From Thauera phenolivorans (GTDB lineage: Bacteria; Pseudomonadota; Gammaproteobacteria; Burkholderiales; Rhodocyclaceae), in NCBI RefSeq assembly GCF_001696715.1, contig NZ_MBFM01000002.1:208218-272217 (forward strand): 64,000 nt of DNA, given 5' to 3'. The position numbers and the translations under genes are program-made. Positions 37,547 to 47,043 of this stretch are shown piece by piece. How positions within the stretch are numbered: position 1 is the first letter of the stretch; each line of letters begins with the position of its first letter. A model generated the notes under the pieces. That model saw only the letters and a program-made list of their open reading frames with translations, ran no database searches and was not told the DNA's origin.

Positions 37547-38359
37547 GTGAGAGTCATCGTCGTAACCTCCGGCAAGGGTGGCGTGGGCAAAACCACCACC
37601 AGCGCAGCCTTCTCCTCCGGCCTCGCACTGCGCGGCTTCAAGACCGCGGTCATCGATTTCGACATCGGCCTGCGCAACCTCGACCTCATCATGGGGTGCG
37701 AGCGCCGCGTGGTGTACGACCTGGTCAATGTGCTGCATGGCGAGGCCCGCCTGAGCCAGGCCCTGATCAAGGACAAGCACTGCGAGAACCTCTTCGTGCT
37801 GCCCGCGTCGCAGACGCGCGAGAAGGAGGCGCTCAGCGAGGAAGGCGTCGAGAAGGTGCTCAAGGAACTCGAGCACATGGGCTTCGACTATGTCGTGTGC
37901 GATTCGCCCGCGGGCATCGAGCATGGCGCGGTGATGGCGCTCACCTTCGCCGACGACGCGATCATCACCACCAACCCCGAGGTTTCCTCGGTCCGTGACT
38001 CGGATCGCATCCTCGGCATCCTGCAGTCCAAATCGCGGCGCGCGCGCGAGGGCAACGAGGCGGTGAAGGAATATCTGCTCGTCACCCGCTACTCGGCCAA
38101 GCGTGTGAACGAAGGCGAGATGCTGTCCTACAAGGACGTGCAGGAGCTGCTGCGGGTGCCGCTGATCGGCGTGATTCCCGAATCCGAGAACGTGCTGCAC
38201 GCTTCCAACCAGGGCGTTCCGGCGGTGCACGTCAAGGGCTCGGACGTGGCCGAGGCCTACATGGACGTCGTCGCGCGCTACCTCGGCGAGGAGCGACCAT
38301 TGCGCGGCGTGGACTACGAGAAGCCCGGCATCTTCAAGCGCCTGTTCGGAGGAAAGTGA
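37547..38359 (+). CDS. minD: Septum site-determining ATPase MinD
   Basis: Membrane-cycling ATPase that recruits MinC and is released by MinE. The 270-residue protein starts with GTG (37547), preceded by AAGGGGA. It shows the deviant Walker [11 protein letters not shown] (8-17), the switch segment [18 protein letters not shown] and [10 protein letters not shown], and the C-terminal amphipathic membrane-targeting helix [12 protein letters not shown]. Between minC and minE with a one-base gap to minE. Confidence 0.98.
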   Translation: MRVIVVTSGKGGVGKTTTSAAFSSGLALRGFKTAVIDFDIGLRNLDLIMGCERRVVYDLVNVLHGEARLSQALIKDKHCENLFVLPASQTREKEALSEEGVEKVLKELEHMGFDYVVCDSPAGIEHGAVMALTFADDAIITTNPEVSSVRDSDRILGILQSKSRRAREGNEAVKEYLLVTRYSAKRVNEGEMLSYKDVQELLRVPLIGVIPESENVLHASNQGVPAVHVKGSDVAEAYMDVVARYLGEERPLRGVDYEKPGIFKRLFGGK

Positions 38360-38360
38360 C

Positions 38361-38627
38361 ATGTCCTTCCTTTCCAGACTGTTCGGCGAGAAGAAGAAGA
38401 CGGCGGAGATCGCCAAGAATCGTCTGTCGCTGCTGATCGCTCACGAGCGCACCGGCGGCAGCCCCTCCTCGGACTTCCTCCCGGCACTGCAGCGCGAGCT
38501 GATCGAAGTGATCTCCAAGTATGTCGCCATCAATGCTGACGACATCAAGGTCCATCTCGACAAGCAGGACAACCTGGAAGTCCTCGAGGTAAACATCGTG
38601 CTGCCGGACCAGAACGCCCGCGGCTGA
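38361..38627 (+). CDS. minE: Cell division topological specificity factor MinE
   Basis: Stimulates MinD ATPase and sets mid-cell division. The 88-residue protein has the N-terminal membrane-targeting [13 protein letters not shown], the MinD-binding [13 protein letters not shown] helix and the C-terminal dimerisation strands ([13 protein letters not shown]). Length is typical. Last gene of minCDE. Confidence 0.98.
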   Translation: MSFLSRLFGEKKKTAEIAKNRLSLLIAHERTGGSPSSDFLPALQRELIEVISKYVAINADDIKVHLDKQDNLEVLEVNIVLPDQNARG

Positions 38628-38695
38628 GCGGGCCCACCCAGGCAACGCCGCTGCTCGCGGCGGTGCCTGTCCGGCACGGCGCCAGAGAACACGCA

Positions 38696-39052
38696 ATGAC
38701 CCCTAAAGACAGCAGCACGCTCCATTACGCCGCCCTGGTGATCGCCAAGGCGGAGCGGCTCGACGAATTCCGCGCCAAGTTCCACGCGGGAGAGGATTTC
38801 GCCGAGGTGGAACGGCAGGTGAAGTCAGGCGGCACCTACCAGTTCATCATCGGCGGCAAGGACGACCGCTTCGGCGTCATCGTCGCCCTGCCCGATGGCA
38901 CGTTTGCCGCCTGCGCGGCGATGAACGAGTGGGTCTTCGACAACCACGAGGAAGCCCAGGCCCTGGCCGAACGCCTGTCGCGCCCGGGCGAGGATTCCGA
39001 CGGCGCCGAAGTGCTGGTGATGAGCTTCACGCCTCCGCCCGACGCCGGCTGA
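38696..39052 (+). CDS. Uncharacterised small protein downstream of minE
   Basis: A 118-residue acidic soluble protein I do not recognise. It has no signal peptide, membrane segment or cysteine cluster. The middle (VKSGGTYQFIIGGKDDRFGV) followed by VALPDGTFAACAAMNEWVF looks like a small mixed alpha/beta domain with a beta-hairpin. The start at 38696 is chosen over the upstream in-frame ATG (38663), which lies in a GC-rich hairpin region after minE. Its position 68 bp behind minCDE on the same strand suggests readthrough from the min operon; no function is implied by that alone. Confidence 0.65.
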   Translation: MTPKDSSTLHYAALVIAKAERLDEFRAKFHAGEDFAEVERQVKSGGTYQFIIGGKDDRFGVIVALPDGTFAACAAMNEWVFDNHEEAQALAERLSRPGEDSDGAEVLVMSFTPPPDAG

Positions 39053-39120
39053 CGCCGAGGGCGTCCCGAGAGGACGGCGTGCGCGCTTTGCCTCGCCGGC
39101 AAGCGCCTTGCTCGTCGTCT

Positions 39121-39205
39121 GGTGCCCGGGACGGGGGTCGAACCCGTAAGCCATGCGGCGGCGGATTTTAAGTCCGCTGCGGTTACCAATTTCGCCACCC
39201 GGGCA
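39121..39205 (-). tRNA. tRNA-Leu (anticodon UAA)
   Basis: On the minus strand, a 7-bp acceptor stem GCCCGGG/CCCGGGC, discriminator A and an encoded CCA (39121-39123). The anticodon stem GCGGA/TCCGC encloses the loop CTTAAAA, giving UAA. A long variable arm and total length of 85 nt fit a class II leucine tRNA. The T-loop is GGTTCGACCC. Confidence 0.97.
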
Positions 39206-39215
39206 GGCGCGCGCA

Positions 39216-39221
39216 TTGTAA
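39216..39221 (-). promoter_or_regulatory. Candidate -10 element of tRNA-Leu
   Basis: TACAAT read on the minus strand, ten bases before the tRNA 5' end. The -35 area is GC-rich and unconvincing. Confidence 0.35.
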
Positions 39222-39376
39222 CCCGCGGCTCCGGACCCCGGGACCATGCGCAACCGCGCATCGAAGCTTTTCCCGACGTCATCCCGCCGCGGTCCCGGCA
39301 TGGCATAGAATGCCCGGACGACACATCAGACGGGCGCGATGCCCGTACGGATAACGCCTCAAACAGGAGATCGATC

Positions 39377-40504
39377 GTGCCGAGTTTGCTCCCCAACGTG
39401 GATCCCGACGGCCTGCTGGAATATTCTGTCGTCTACACCGACCGCGCAGTCAATCACATGTCGAAGCGCTTCCAGGCGGCGATGAAGGAGATTTCGGCTG
39501 CGCTGAAGAGGGTGTACAGCGCGGACTCCGCCGTGGTCGTGCCGGGTAGCGGCACATTCGCGATGGAGGCGGTGGCGCGCCAGTTCGCCACCGGGCGCAA
39601 GTGCCTGGTGATCCGCAACGGCTGGTTCAGCTACCGCTGGACGCAGATCTTCGATATGGGCGGCATTCCGTCCGAATCGATCGTGCTGAAGGCGCGCCCG
39701 GTGTCCGAAGCGCCGCAGGCGCCCTTCGCCCCGGCGCCGATCGAGGAAGTCGTCGCTACGATCCGCGGCGACAGGCCGGATATGGTGTTTGCGCCCCACG
39801 TCGAAACGGCCTCCGGCATGCTCCTGCCGGACGATTACCTGCGCGCGGTCGGCGACGCGGTGCGCGAGGTGGGTGGCCTGTTCGTGCTCGACTGCGTCGC
39901 CTCGGGCACGGTCTGGGTCGACATGAAGGACTGCAAGGTCGACATCCTGATCACCGCGCCCCAGAAGGGCTGGAGTTCCTCGCCGTGCTGTGGCCTGGTG
40001 ATGCTCGGCGAGCGGGCGCGCGAGCGCATCGACGCGACCACCAGCACCAGCTTCGCCGCGGATCTGCGCAAGTGGCTCCAGATCATGGAGACCTACGAAC
40101 AGGGCGGTCACGCCTACCATGCGACGATGCCGACCGACGACCTGCTGCGCCTGCGCGACGTCATGAAGGAAGCGGAGGCCCAGGGCTTCGACAGGCTGTG
40201 CGCCGCGCAGCGGGAGCTCGGCACGAAGGTGCGCGCGCTGCTCGCCGAGCGCGGCTTTCCGAGCGTGGCGGCGCCCGGCTTCGAGGCGCCGGGCGTGGTG
40301 GTGTCCTACACCGACGACGACGGCATCCGCAGCGGCGCGAAGTTCGCCGCGGTCGGCCTGCAGACCGCCGCCGGCGTGCCGCTGCAGTGCGACGAGCCGG
40401 CCGACTTCAAGACGTTCCGCATCGGCCTGTTCGGGCTGGAAAAGCTCTACGACGTCGATCGCACCGTCGCCACCCTGGCAGCGGCCCTCGACAGGATCGC
40501 CTGA
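39377..40504 (+). CDS. Class V aminotransferase (serine-pyruvate / alanine-glyoxylate type)
   Basis: A PLP-dependent fold-type I enzyme of 375 residues. The Schiff-base lysine is Lys197 in TAPQKGWSSSP; other family segments are VVPGSGTFAMEAVARQF, APHVETASGML and FVLDCVASGT. Relatives include serine-pyruvate, alanine-glyoxylate and 2-aminoethylphosphonate aminotransferases; the substrate cannot be fixed here. Start: the GTG at 39377 with AGGAG seven bases upstream. The long open frame ahead of it runs through the tRNA and is not coding. Convergent with guaD, 24 bp apart. Confidence 0.87.
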   Translation: MPSLLPNVDPDGLLEYSVVYTDRAVNHMSKRFQAAMKEISAALKRVYSADSAVVVPGSGTFAMEAVARQFATGRKCLVIRNGWFSYRWTQIFDMGGIPSESIVLKARPVSEAPQAPFAPAPIEEVVATIRGDRPDMVFAPHVETASGMLLPDDYLRAVGDAVREVGGLFVLDCVASGTVWVDMKDCKVDILITAPQKGWSSSPCCGLVMLGERARERIDATTSTSFAADLRKWLQIMETYEQGGHAYHATMPTDDLLRLRDVMKEAEAQGFDRLCAAQRELGTKVRALLAERGFPSVAAPGFEAPGVVVSYTDDDGIRSGAKFAAVGLQTAAGVPLQCDEPADFKTFRIGLFGLEKLYDVDRTVATLAAALDRIA

Positions 40505-40528
40505 GACCGTGACGCCGGCGCGGGGCGC

Positions 40529-41848
40529 TCAAGCCGCTCCGCGCCGGTGGCGACATTCGCCCATCACCCAGGTCGCGTTGACCGCGCGGTCATCGCCGAG
40601 CGTCATCAGCGCGAACAGTCGCTCCTCCAGATCTCGCGCGCGCTCGACCCGGCGGGCAAGCAGCGGGGTTGCCTGCAGGTCCAGCACGACGAAATCCCCC
40701 TCGCATCCCGGCGCGAAGCTGCCCACGGTGTCCTCCATGCGCAGGGCGCGCGCCGCCCCGAGTGTCGCGTGATAGAAGGCGGACCAGGGCGAAAGCGCGC
40801 GCCCGCGCAGTTGCCCCACCTTGTAGGCCTCGCTCATGGTTCTCAGCATCGAGAAGCTGGTGCCCGCGCCAACGTCGGTCGCCAGCCCCACCCCCACGCC
40901 CTGCGCGCGCGCCGCATCGATGTCGAACAGGCCGCTGCCGAGGAAGAGGTTCGACGTCGGACAGAACGCGATCGCGCTGCCGCTCTCCGCCAGGCGGCGG
41001 CGGTCAGTGTCGTCGATGTGGATGCAGTGGGCGTAGATCGCACGCTCGCCCAGCAGGCCGTATCGATCGAACACATCGAGGTAGCTGCGCGCAGCGGGGA
41101 AGAGCTCGGCCACCCAGGCGACCTCGCCGCGGTTCTCGGCGAGGTGCGACTGCAGGTGCACGCCCGGGTGTGCGGCGAACTGGCGGCCGGCGAGTTCGAG
41201 CTGGCGCGCACTCGAGGTGGCGGCGAAACGCGGCGTCACCGCATAGCGCGCCCTTCCCCGTCCGTGCCAGCGCGCAATCAGTTCCTCGCCCTGGGCGTGG
41301 GCGAGCTCGGCATCGACGCTGAGCGCCGCCGGCGCGTTGCGGTCCATCAGCACCAGTCCGGTGGTCATCCGCATGCCACGCGCCTCGGCGGCGGCGAACA
41401 GCGCATCGACCGCCTGCGGATGGACGGTGGCAAAGCACTGCGCCGAGGTCGTGCCGTTGCGCAGCAGCTCGTCGCAGAAGAAGCCCGCGGTCTCGCGCGC
41501 CACCGTCGCATCGGCGAAGCGCGCCTCGCACGGGAAGACATAGCGCTCGAGCCAGCGCAGCAGCTGCTCACCAGGACTGGCGATGACGTCGGTCTGGGGG
41601 TAGTGGGCGTGGCAGTCGATGAAACCGGGCATCAGCAGCCGGCCGCGGTAGTCGGTGAGTTCGACCTCGGGCGGCAGGCCGGGCAGCAGCTCGGCCGCCT
41701 CGCCGAACGCGCGCACCTTGCCGTCGGCGAGCACCAGCAGGCCGTCCTCGTGGGCGACGACCGCCGCATCGCCGGCCTGCGCCGGATCGTCGACGAAATG
41801 CAGGATGCCGGCACGGAATGCCTGCAGACGGGGGGCGGGAGTCGGCAT
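40529..41848 (-). CDS. guaD: Guanine deaminase
   Basis: Converts guanine to xanthine, the substrate of xanthine dehydrogenase. The 439-residue amidohydrolase has the metal-binding FIDCHAHYPQTD, the HLAEN segment, the HCIHIDDTD region and TDVGAGTSFSMLRTM, all as in bacterial GuaD. The start ATG at 41848 overlaps the end of xdhC (ATGA), so it is the last gene of xdhA-xdhB-xdhC-guaD. Both enzymatic steps from guanine to urate are thus in one transcript. Confidence 0.95.
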   Translation of the reverse strand: MPTPAPRLQAFRAGILHFVDDPAQAGDAAVVAHEDGLLVLADGKVRAFGEAAELLPGLPPEVELTDYRGRLLMPGFIDCHAHYPQTDVIASPGEQLLRWLERYVFPCEARFADATVARETAGFFCDELLRNGTTSAQCFATVHPQAVDALFAAAEARGMRMTTGLVLMDRNAPAALSVDAELAHAQGEELIARWHGRGRARYAVTPRFAATSSARQLELAGRQFAAHPGVHLQSHLAENRGEVAWVAELFPAARSYLDVFDRYGLLGERAIYAHCIHIDDTDRRRLAESGSAIAFCPTSNLFLGSGLFDIDAARAQGVGVGLATDVGAGTSFSMLRTMSEAYKVGQLRGRALSPWSAFYHATLGAARALRMEDTVGSFAPGCEGDFVVLDLQATPLLARRVERARDLEERLFALMTLGDDRAVNATWVMGECRHRRGAA

Positions 41849-42975
41849 CAGACGTCCGTCGGAGTCGCGGGAACGGAAGCCATTATAGGCAGGCCCCCCG
41901 GCGCCGCGCGCCCGGCCGCGGCCTGCTCGCGCACTTGAAACAGCTGCGCGGCGATCGAGATCGCGATCGCCGCCGGGTGCTTGTCGCGAATGCCGTCGAT
42001 TCCGACCGGACACACCATGCGTCCGATCGACGCCGCGGGCACGCCGCGGGCGAGGAGCCTGCGATGGAAGGACTCACGCTTGCTCGCCGACCCGATCAGC
42101 CCGAACCAGGCAAACTCGCCGCGCCGCAGTATTCGCTCCGCGATCCGCAGGTCGAGGGCATGGCTGTGGGTCATCACCAGGTGGCAGGCGTCGGGCGGCG
42201 CGCGGTCGACCTCGGCCTCGGGCGTGTCGACCGCGACGCGCCGCACGCGCTCGGGCACCCTGGACGGAAACGACTCCTCGCGCTCGTCGATCCAGTCGAT
42301 GCGACAGGGCGCTCCGGAGAGCACCTGCACCAGCGCGCGACCGACATGGCCAGCGCCGTACAGCAGCAGACGGAAGACCGGTGGGGGGAGCGGGTCGAAC
42401 AGGAGCCGCGCGCTGCGCCCCTCGCCGAACGGAACTTCCGCGATGACCGCGCTCGCAAGGCCGCTTGCGAGCAGCGGCCGCGCCAACGCCGCCGCCGGCG
42501 TCAGCAGCCCCGCCAGGCCGAGGGCACCCACATCCGCTGCCTGCGGCTCGCCTTCGGCCTCCTCCTCCGTCACGACCACTCGTCCGGGCAAAGGATCGTC
42601 ATTCATCCCGCACACCATGATCGCCGCCCGTCCGGCTGCGGCGAAGCGCAGCAGCTCGGCCACCCATGCCTCGTCGCCGGCGACGCGCTCGAAGCGCAAC
42701 CAGACCACCCCGCCACAGCACTAGCCGAGGCTGGGGCCGAGCGCATGGCGCAGGAGCCTCGGCTGCCCGCCCGAAGCGAGCAACGCACGTGCGAACGCGA
42801 CGGCCTCCTGCTCGAGCCGGCCGCCGCCGATCGTGCCGCCGATGCTCGCGCCGTAGACCACCATGTGCGCGCCCGCATCGCGCGGCGCCGAGCCGCGCAC
42901 CGCCGCCACCGTCACCAGCACCGAGGCTGAACCACGACGGCGGCAGTCGGCGAGGGCTACGAGCCAGTCTTCCAT
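41848..42975 (-). pseudogene. xdhC: xdhC, interrupted by an in-frame amber codon
   Basis: XdhC binds the molybdenum cofactor, promotes its sulfuration and delivers it to XdhB. Two stretches in the same frame encode one XdhC: 42975-42724 (MEDWLVALADC through HALGPSLG) and 42720-41848 (CCGGVVWLRF through a Rossmann XdhC_C domain with LLLYGAGHVGRALVQVL). They are separated by a single TAG at 42723-42721. It falls exactly where the family has Gln in the GQCCGG cofactor motif, so the ancestral codon was most likely CAG. Restoring it gives a 375-residue protein. No frameshift or other lesion is seen. A sequencing error or suppression cannot be ruled out. Placed between xdhB and guaD. Confidence 0.85.
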
Positions 42976-42984
42976 GGCCACCCG

Positions 42985-45300
42985 CTAGACGCCGGCGCCG
43001 GCGCGCGCGGCCTCGATCGCGTCGAGGATGGCTTCCGGCGTGGCCGGCGCGCGAAGCGGGGGCGCCACCCGCGGCGGCGCGAAGGACGCGATCGCGTCGC
43101 GGATGGCGAGGAAGACCGAGATGCCGAGCAGGAAGGGCGGTTCGCCGACCGCCTTCGAGCGCAGGATCGTATCCTCGCGGTTGGGATTGGGGTAGAGGCG
43201 GACGCGGAAGTCGGGCGGGCAGTCCGATACCCCGGGGATCTTGTAGGTCGACGGCGAATGCGTCAGCAGACGACCCTCGGCATCGCGACGAAGCTCCTCC
43301 ATCGTCAGCCAGCCCATACCCTGGATGAAGCCGCCCTCGACCTGGCCGCGATCGATCGCAGGGTTGATCGACGCGCCGGCGTCGTGCAGCAGGTCGGCGC
43401 GTAACACCCGCCATTCGCCGGTGAGGCTGTCGATGACCACTTCGGACACCGCCGCGCCGTAGGCGAAGTAGTAGAAGGGGTGTCCGGTCATGCTGTCCTC
43501 ATCCCAATGCAAGCTCGGGGTCGCGTAGAAGCCGTCGGACCACAGCTGGACGCGGGCGCGATGGGCCAGTCGGGCGAGCGCCGCGATCGACATCTCCGCG
43601 TCTCCGGCGCGCACCCGGCCCTCGGCGAAGCCGACCGCCTCGAGCGGCACGCCGAAGTGCGCCGCAGCCACCGCCGCCAGCCGCTCGCGGATCCGGCGCG
43701 CCGCCGCCTCCGCCGCCTTGCCGTTGAGGTCGGTGCCCGTCGAGGCGGCGGTCGCCGAGGTGTTCGCGACGCGCGACACATCGGTGGGGGCGATCCGCAC
43801 CACCGAAAGGGAGACACCGAGCGTGCGGGCGACCACCTGCGCGACCTTGGTGTGCACCCCCTGCCCCATCTCGGTGCCGCCGTGGCTGAGGAGCACCGAG
43901 CCGTCGGTGTACAGATGCACCAGCGCGCCGGCCTGGTTGAGGTGCGACAGGTTGAAGGAGATGCCGAACTTCACCGGCGTCAGCGCCAGTCCCTTGCGCA
44001 GCACCGGGCTGTCGGCATTGAAGGCGCGCACTGCGTCCCGGCGCAGCCGGTACTCGCTGCTCGCCTCGAGTTCGGCGACCAGCGACTCGAGCACGTTGTC
44101 GACCACGCGCTGGCCATACGGCGTGAGGTCCCGCCCCTCGCCACCGTAGAAGTTGCGCCGCCGCACCGCGAGCGGATCTTCGTCGAGGCGGCGGGCGATG
44201 GTGTCGATCAGGTATTCGGTGGCGAGCGCGGCCTGCGGCGCGCCGAAGCCGCGGAAGGCCGTGCTCGACTGCAGGTTGGTGCGGCAGCACAGGGCGCGGA
44301 TGTCCACATGCGGGAGGAAGTAGGCGTTGTCCACATGGCATGCCGCGCGCGTCGCGATCGCGCCGGAGAGGTCCGCGCAGTGGCCGGCGTTGAGCGCCAT
44401 CTCAACGTCTGCGGCGAGGATCCGGCCGCTGTCGTCGTAACCGGCCGCGAGCCGGTAGAGCACCTCGTGGCGCTTGCCGGTCGCGCACATGTCGTCGTCG
44501 CGGTCGAGTCGCAGCTTCACCGGGCGGCGAAGCTTCCAGGCGGCGAGCGCGGCGAGGCAGGCGAATCCCGTCGCCTGTGCCTCCTTGCCGCCGAAGCCAC
44601 CACCGAGCCGGCGTACCTCGACCACGATCCGGTTCGCCGTGGTGGCTAGGCAACGCGCCACCGACTTCTGGACCTCGCTCGGATGCTGGGTGGAGCACCA
44701 CAGGTGGAGGCCGCCGTCCTCGACCGGCAGACAGTACGAAACCTGGCCCTCGAGATAGAAGTGCTCCTGGCCGCCGGCCCGCCATTCGGCGACGAGGCGA
44801 TGCGGGGCGGCGGCGAGCGCCGCCTGCGGGTCGCCGCGGCGCAACTGCATCGGCGGCAGCACCAGGTCGAGTTTGTCACGCGCCGCGGCGAGGTCGAGCC
44901 GCGCGGGCAGCGCTTCGTAGTCGATCCGCGCCGCGCGCGCGGCGCGCCGGGCCGTCTCGGCCGAATCGGCGACCACCAGAAACACCGGCTGGCCGACGTA
45001 GCGCACCTCGCCGTCGGCCAGGATCGGTTCGTCGGCCACTACCGCGCCGCAATCGTTGATGCCGGGGATATCGGCGGCGGTGAGCACGGCGACCACCCCG
45101 GGCTGGCGCCGCACCGCCTCGAGCTCGGGCGCCCGGATGCGGGCATGGGCGCGCTCCGACAGGCCGGGCGCGGCATGCAGCGTCCCCGCCACCACGGCAA
45201 TGTCATCCACGTAGTCCGCCTCGCCGCTGACGTGCAGGCGGGCCGATTCGTGCGCCACGCCCTCGGGCGCGGCGGGAACGCTCATCGGGATCGCTTCCAT
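42985..45300 (-). CDS. xdhB: Xanthine dehydrogenase molybdenum-binding subunit
   Basis: Large subunit of the two-gene (Rhodobacter-type) xanthine dehydrogenase, oxidising hypoxanthine and xanthine. The 771-residue protein has the Moco-binding GGGFGGKEAQA, SSTAFRGFGAPQA with the substrate Arg, GGTEMGQGVHTK and the catalytic glutamate Glu720 in KAVGEPPFLLG. The ATG at 45300 is used; the ATG at 45285 is an alternative. It starts 10 bp after xdhA and is followed by the interrupted xdhC. Confidence 0.96.
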   Translation of the reverse strand: MEAIPMSVPAAPEGVAHESARLHVSGEADYVDDIAVVAGTLHAAPGLSERAHARIRAPELEAVRRQPGVVAVLTAADIPGINDCGAVVADEPILADGEVRYVGQPVFLVVADSAETARRAARAARIDYEALPARLDLAAARDKLDLVLPPMQLRRGDPQAALAAAPHRLVAEWRAGGQEHFYLEGQVSYCLPVEDGGLHLWCSTQHPSEVQKSVARCLATTANRIVVEVRRLGGGFGGKEAQATGFACLAALAAWKLRRPVKLRLDRDDDMCATGKRHEVLYRLAAGYDDSGRILAADVEMALNAGHCADLSGAIATRAACHVDNAYFLPHVDIRALCCRTNLQSSTAFRGFGAPQAALATEYLIDTIARRLDEDPLAVRRRNFYGGEGRDLTPYGQRVVDNVLESLVAELEASSEYRLRRDAVRAFNADSPVLRKGLALTPVKFGISFNLSHLNQAGALVHLYTDGSVLLSHGGTEMGQGVHTKVAQVVARTLGVSLSVVRIAPTDVSRVANTSATAASTGTDLNGKAAEAAARRIRERLAAVAAAHFGVPLEAVGFAEGRVRAGDAEMSIAALARLAHRARVQLWSDGFYATPSLHWDEDSMTGHPFYYFAYGAAVSEVVIDSLTGEWRVLRADLLHDAGASINPAIDRGQVEGGFIQGMGWLTMEELRRDAEGRLLTHSPSTYKIPGVSDCPPDFRVRLYPNPNREDTILRSKAVGEPPFLLGISVFLAIRDAIASFAPPRVAPPLRAPATPEAILDAIEAARAGAGV

Positions 45301-45310
45301 GGTGCCCTCC

Positions 45311-46891
45311 TCAACCCAGCGAACGGAGGTCGACCTGGGCGGCCGCCAGGGGCGCCTCGCGCCGCGTCTCCAGCCACAGCCGCATCAGCAGATTCTGTGC
45401 CACCTTCATGCGGTAGGTGGAAGAGGCGCGCAGGTCGTCGATCGGGCGAAAGTCTTCCTCGAGCGCCGCCATCGCCGCACGTACCGCAGCCTCGTCCCAG
45501 GGGCGGCCCAGCAGCGCCGCCTCCGCGGCGGGGGCCCGCTTCGGCGTCGCCGCCATTCCGCCCCAGGCCAGACGCGCCTCACACACGTTTCGGCCGTCGA
45601 GCCGCAGGGCAAAGCCGGCGGATACCGCGGCGACGTCCTGGTCGTGGCGCCGAGCGACCTTGTAGCCACGCACGCGCAGGTCCGCCTGCGGCCGCGGCAC
45701 GCGCACCGCTTCGATGAACTCGCCCGGAGTGAGCGCGGTCTGCCGGTAGCCGCGATGAAAATCCCCCAGCGCCAGTTCGCGCACCGCCTCGCCCCGGCGC
45801 AGCAGGAGGCTTGCGCCGAGCGCGATCAGGATCGGGGTCGCGTCGCCGACCGGCGATGCATTGGCGATGTTGCCACCCAGGGTGCCGGCATTGCGCACCG
45901 GCATCGCGCCGAAGCGCCGCCACAGGGCGGCGAGCTCGGGATAGAGGCGGTCGAGCGCGGCGAAGGCGTCCCTCAGGCTGGCACCTGCGCCGATCTCGAG
46001 ACCGCCGCCGTCGGGCACGATGCGTTTGAGCTCCTCCACCCGGCCGACATGGATCAGATGCGGCAGCGGCCGGTGCCGCTTGCGCACCCAGGGCGCGGCA
46101 TCGGTCCCCCCGGCGAGGATGCAGGCCTCCGGATGGGCCTCGCACAGCGCAGCGAATCCAGCAAGGCTGGTCGGCGCATCGAAGCGTACGTGCGGCCCGT
46201 CGATGCAGAGCGGGTCGCGCCGCTCGAGGGCGACGAGGCGCGCGAGAAGGGCACGCTCGGATTCGCCCGCCTCGCTCCCCGCCCCGGGCCGGCGCAGCCA
46301 GTCCCGCTCGTCCGCGCCCAGCGCGTACATCCGTGCGCCCGCCTCGACGATCGGCCGATACCCGGTGCAGCGGCACAGGTTGCCCGCCAGCGCGTCCCGG
46401 ATCGCCGCCGCCGTCGGCGCTTCGTCCGACCTGAACAGGGCGAACAGCGACATCACGAAGCCGGGCGTGCAGAAGCCGCATTGCGAGCCGTGGCATTCGA
46501 CGAGCGCCTGCTGTACCGGATGCAGCACACCGTCGGCGGCCTTCAGCGACTCGACGGTGAACAAGGCCTTGCCATCGAGCGTGGGCAGGAAGCAGAGGCA
46601 GGCGGCGAGCGCGCGAAGGCGGAGGCGCTCGCCCTGCGCGGCGACGACGCGCTCGCCGACGACCACGTTGCAGGCCCCGCAGTCGCCCTCGGCGCAGCCC
46701 TCCTTGGTGCCGGTGCACCCGAGGTCTTCGCGCAGGAAGTCGAGCAGGCTGCGCGTAGGCACCGGGTCATGGACTTCGACGATGCGGTCGTCGAGCAGGA
46801 AGCGGATCGTTGCGCGCCCCGGCTCGGGGGAAGTGATGCCGCCGCCTGCCTTCATTGCTCGCGCTCCATCCATGCGGGATGGCTTCATCAT
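45311..46891 (-). CDS. xdhA: Xanthine dehydrogenase small subunit (2Fe-2S and FAD domains)
   Basis: Electron-transfer subunit. In the 526-residue protein the first 2Fe-2S domain shows CTGTKEGCAEGDCGAC, the second CGFCTPGF and CRCTGYRP. An FAD-binding domain (about 225-400, ILAGGTDAAPWV and NAGTLGGNIANASP) and a CO-dehydrogenase flavoprotein C-terminal domain follow. The ATG at 46891 (tandem ATG at 46888) is preceded by AAAGGGG; later ATGs at codons 7 and 13 are possible. First gene of the purine operon on the minus strand. Confidence 0.96.
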   Translation of the reverse strand: MMKPSRMDGARAMKAGGGITSPEPGRATIRFLLDDRIVEVHDPVPTRSLLDFLREDLGCTGTKEGCAEGDCGACNVVVGERVVAAQGERLRLRALAACLCFLPTLDGKALFTVESLKAADGVLHPVQQALVECHGSQCGFCTPGFVMSLFALFRSDEAPTAAAIRDALAGNLCRCTGYRPIVEAGARMYALGADERDWLRRPGAGSEAGESERALLARLVALERRDPLCIDGPHVRFDAPTSLAGFAALCEAHPEACILAGGTDAAPWVRKRHRPLPHLIHVGRVEELKRIVPDGGGLEIGAGASLRDAFAALDRLYPELAALWRRFGAMPVRNAGTLGGNIANASPVGDATPILIALGASLLLRRGEAVRELALGDFHRGYRQTALTPGEFIEAVRVPRPQADLRVRGYKVARRHDQDVAAVSAGFALRLDGRNVCEARLAWGGMAATPKRAPAAEAALLGRPWDEAAVRAAMAALEEDFRPIDDLRASSTYRMKVAQNLLMRLWLETRREAPLAAAQVDLRSLG

Positions 46892-46997
46892 GGGGGCCCC
46901 TTTCGGCTTGTCAAGGGCGGACGCAAACCCCGCGCCGATGCGGCGAAACCATCGCTGACGACCCCGCCGTTACGGCCGTGGGGGGTGTGCCGGCGGC

Positions 46998-47003
46998 GTA
47001 TAA
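46998..47003 (+). promoter_or_regulatory. Candidate -10 element of the DUF1178 gene
   Basis: A perfect TATAAT, 40 bp before the ATG at 47044, in the divergent gap with xdhA. No good -35 hexamer is seen at normal spacing. Confidence 0.4.
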
Positions 47004-47043
47004 TCAAGACTCCCGCATCGATCCGGCGCCGTTTGCCCCTCCG

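Noticed and set aside
39122..39376. N-terminal extension of the class V aminotransferase through the tRNA
   Set aside because: It would translate the antisense strand of tRNA-Leu; the GTG at 39377 has a good ribosome site and matches the family N-terminus.
40510..40560. GC-rich inverted repeat between the aminotransferase gene and guaD as a bidirectional terminator
   Set aside because: The arms pair well, but no T-run follows on either strand, so it does not qualify as an intrinsic terminator.
42721..42723. Reading the xdhC TAG as pyrrolysine or programmed readthrough
   Set aside because: No pyl genes or readthrough context are visible, and the family residue is Gln, one transition away. 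A point mutation or sequencing error is simpler.
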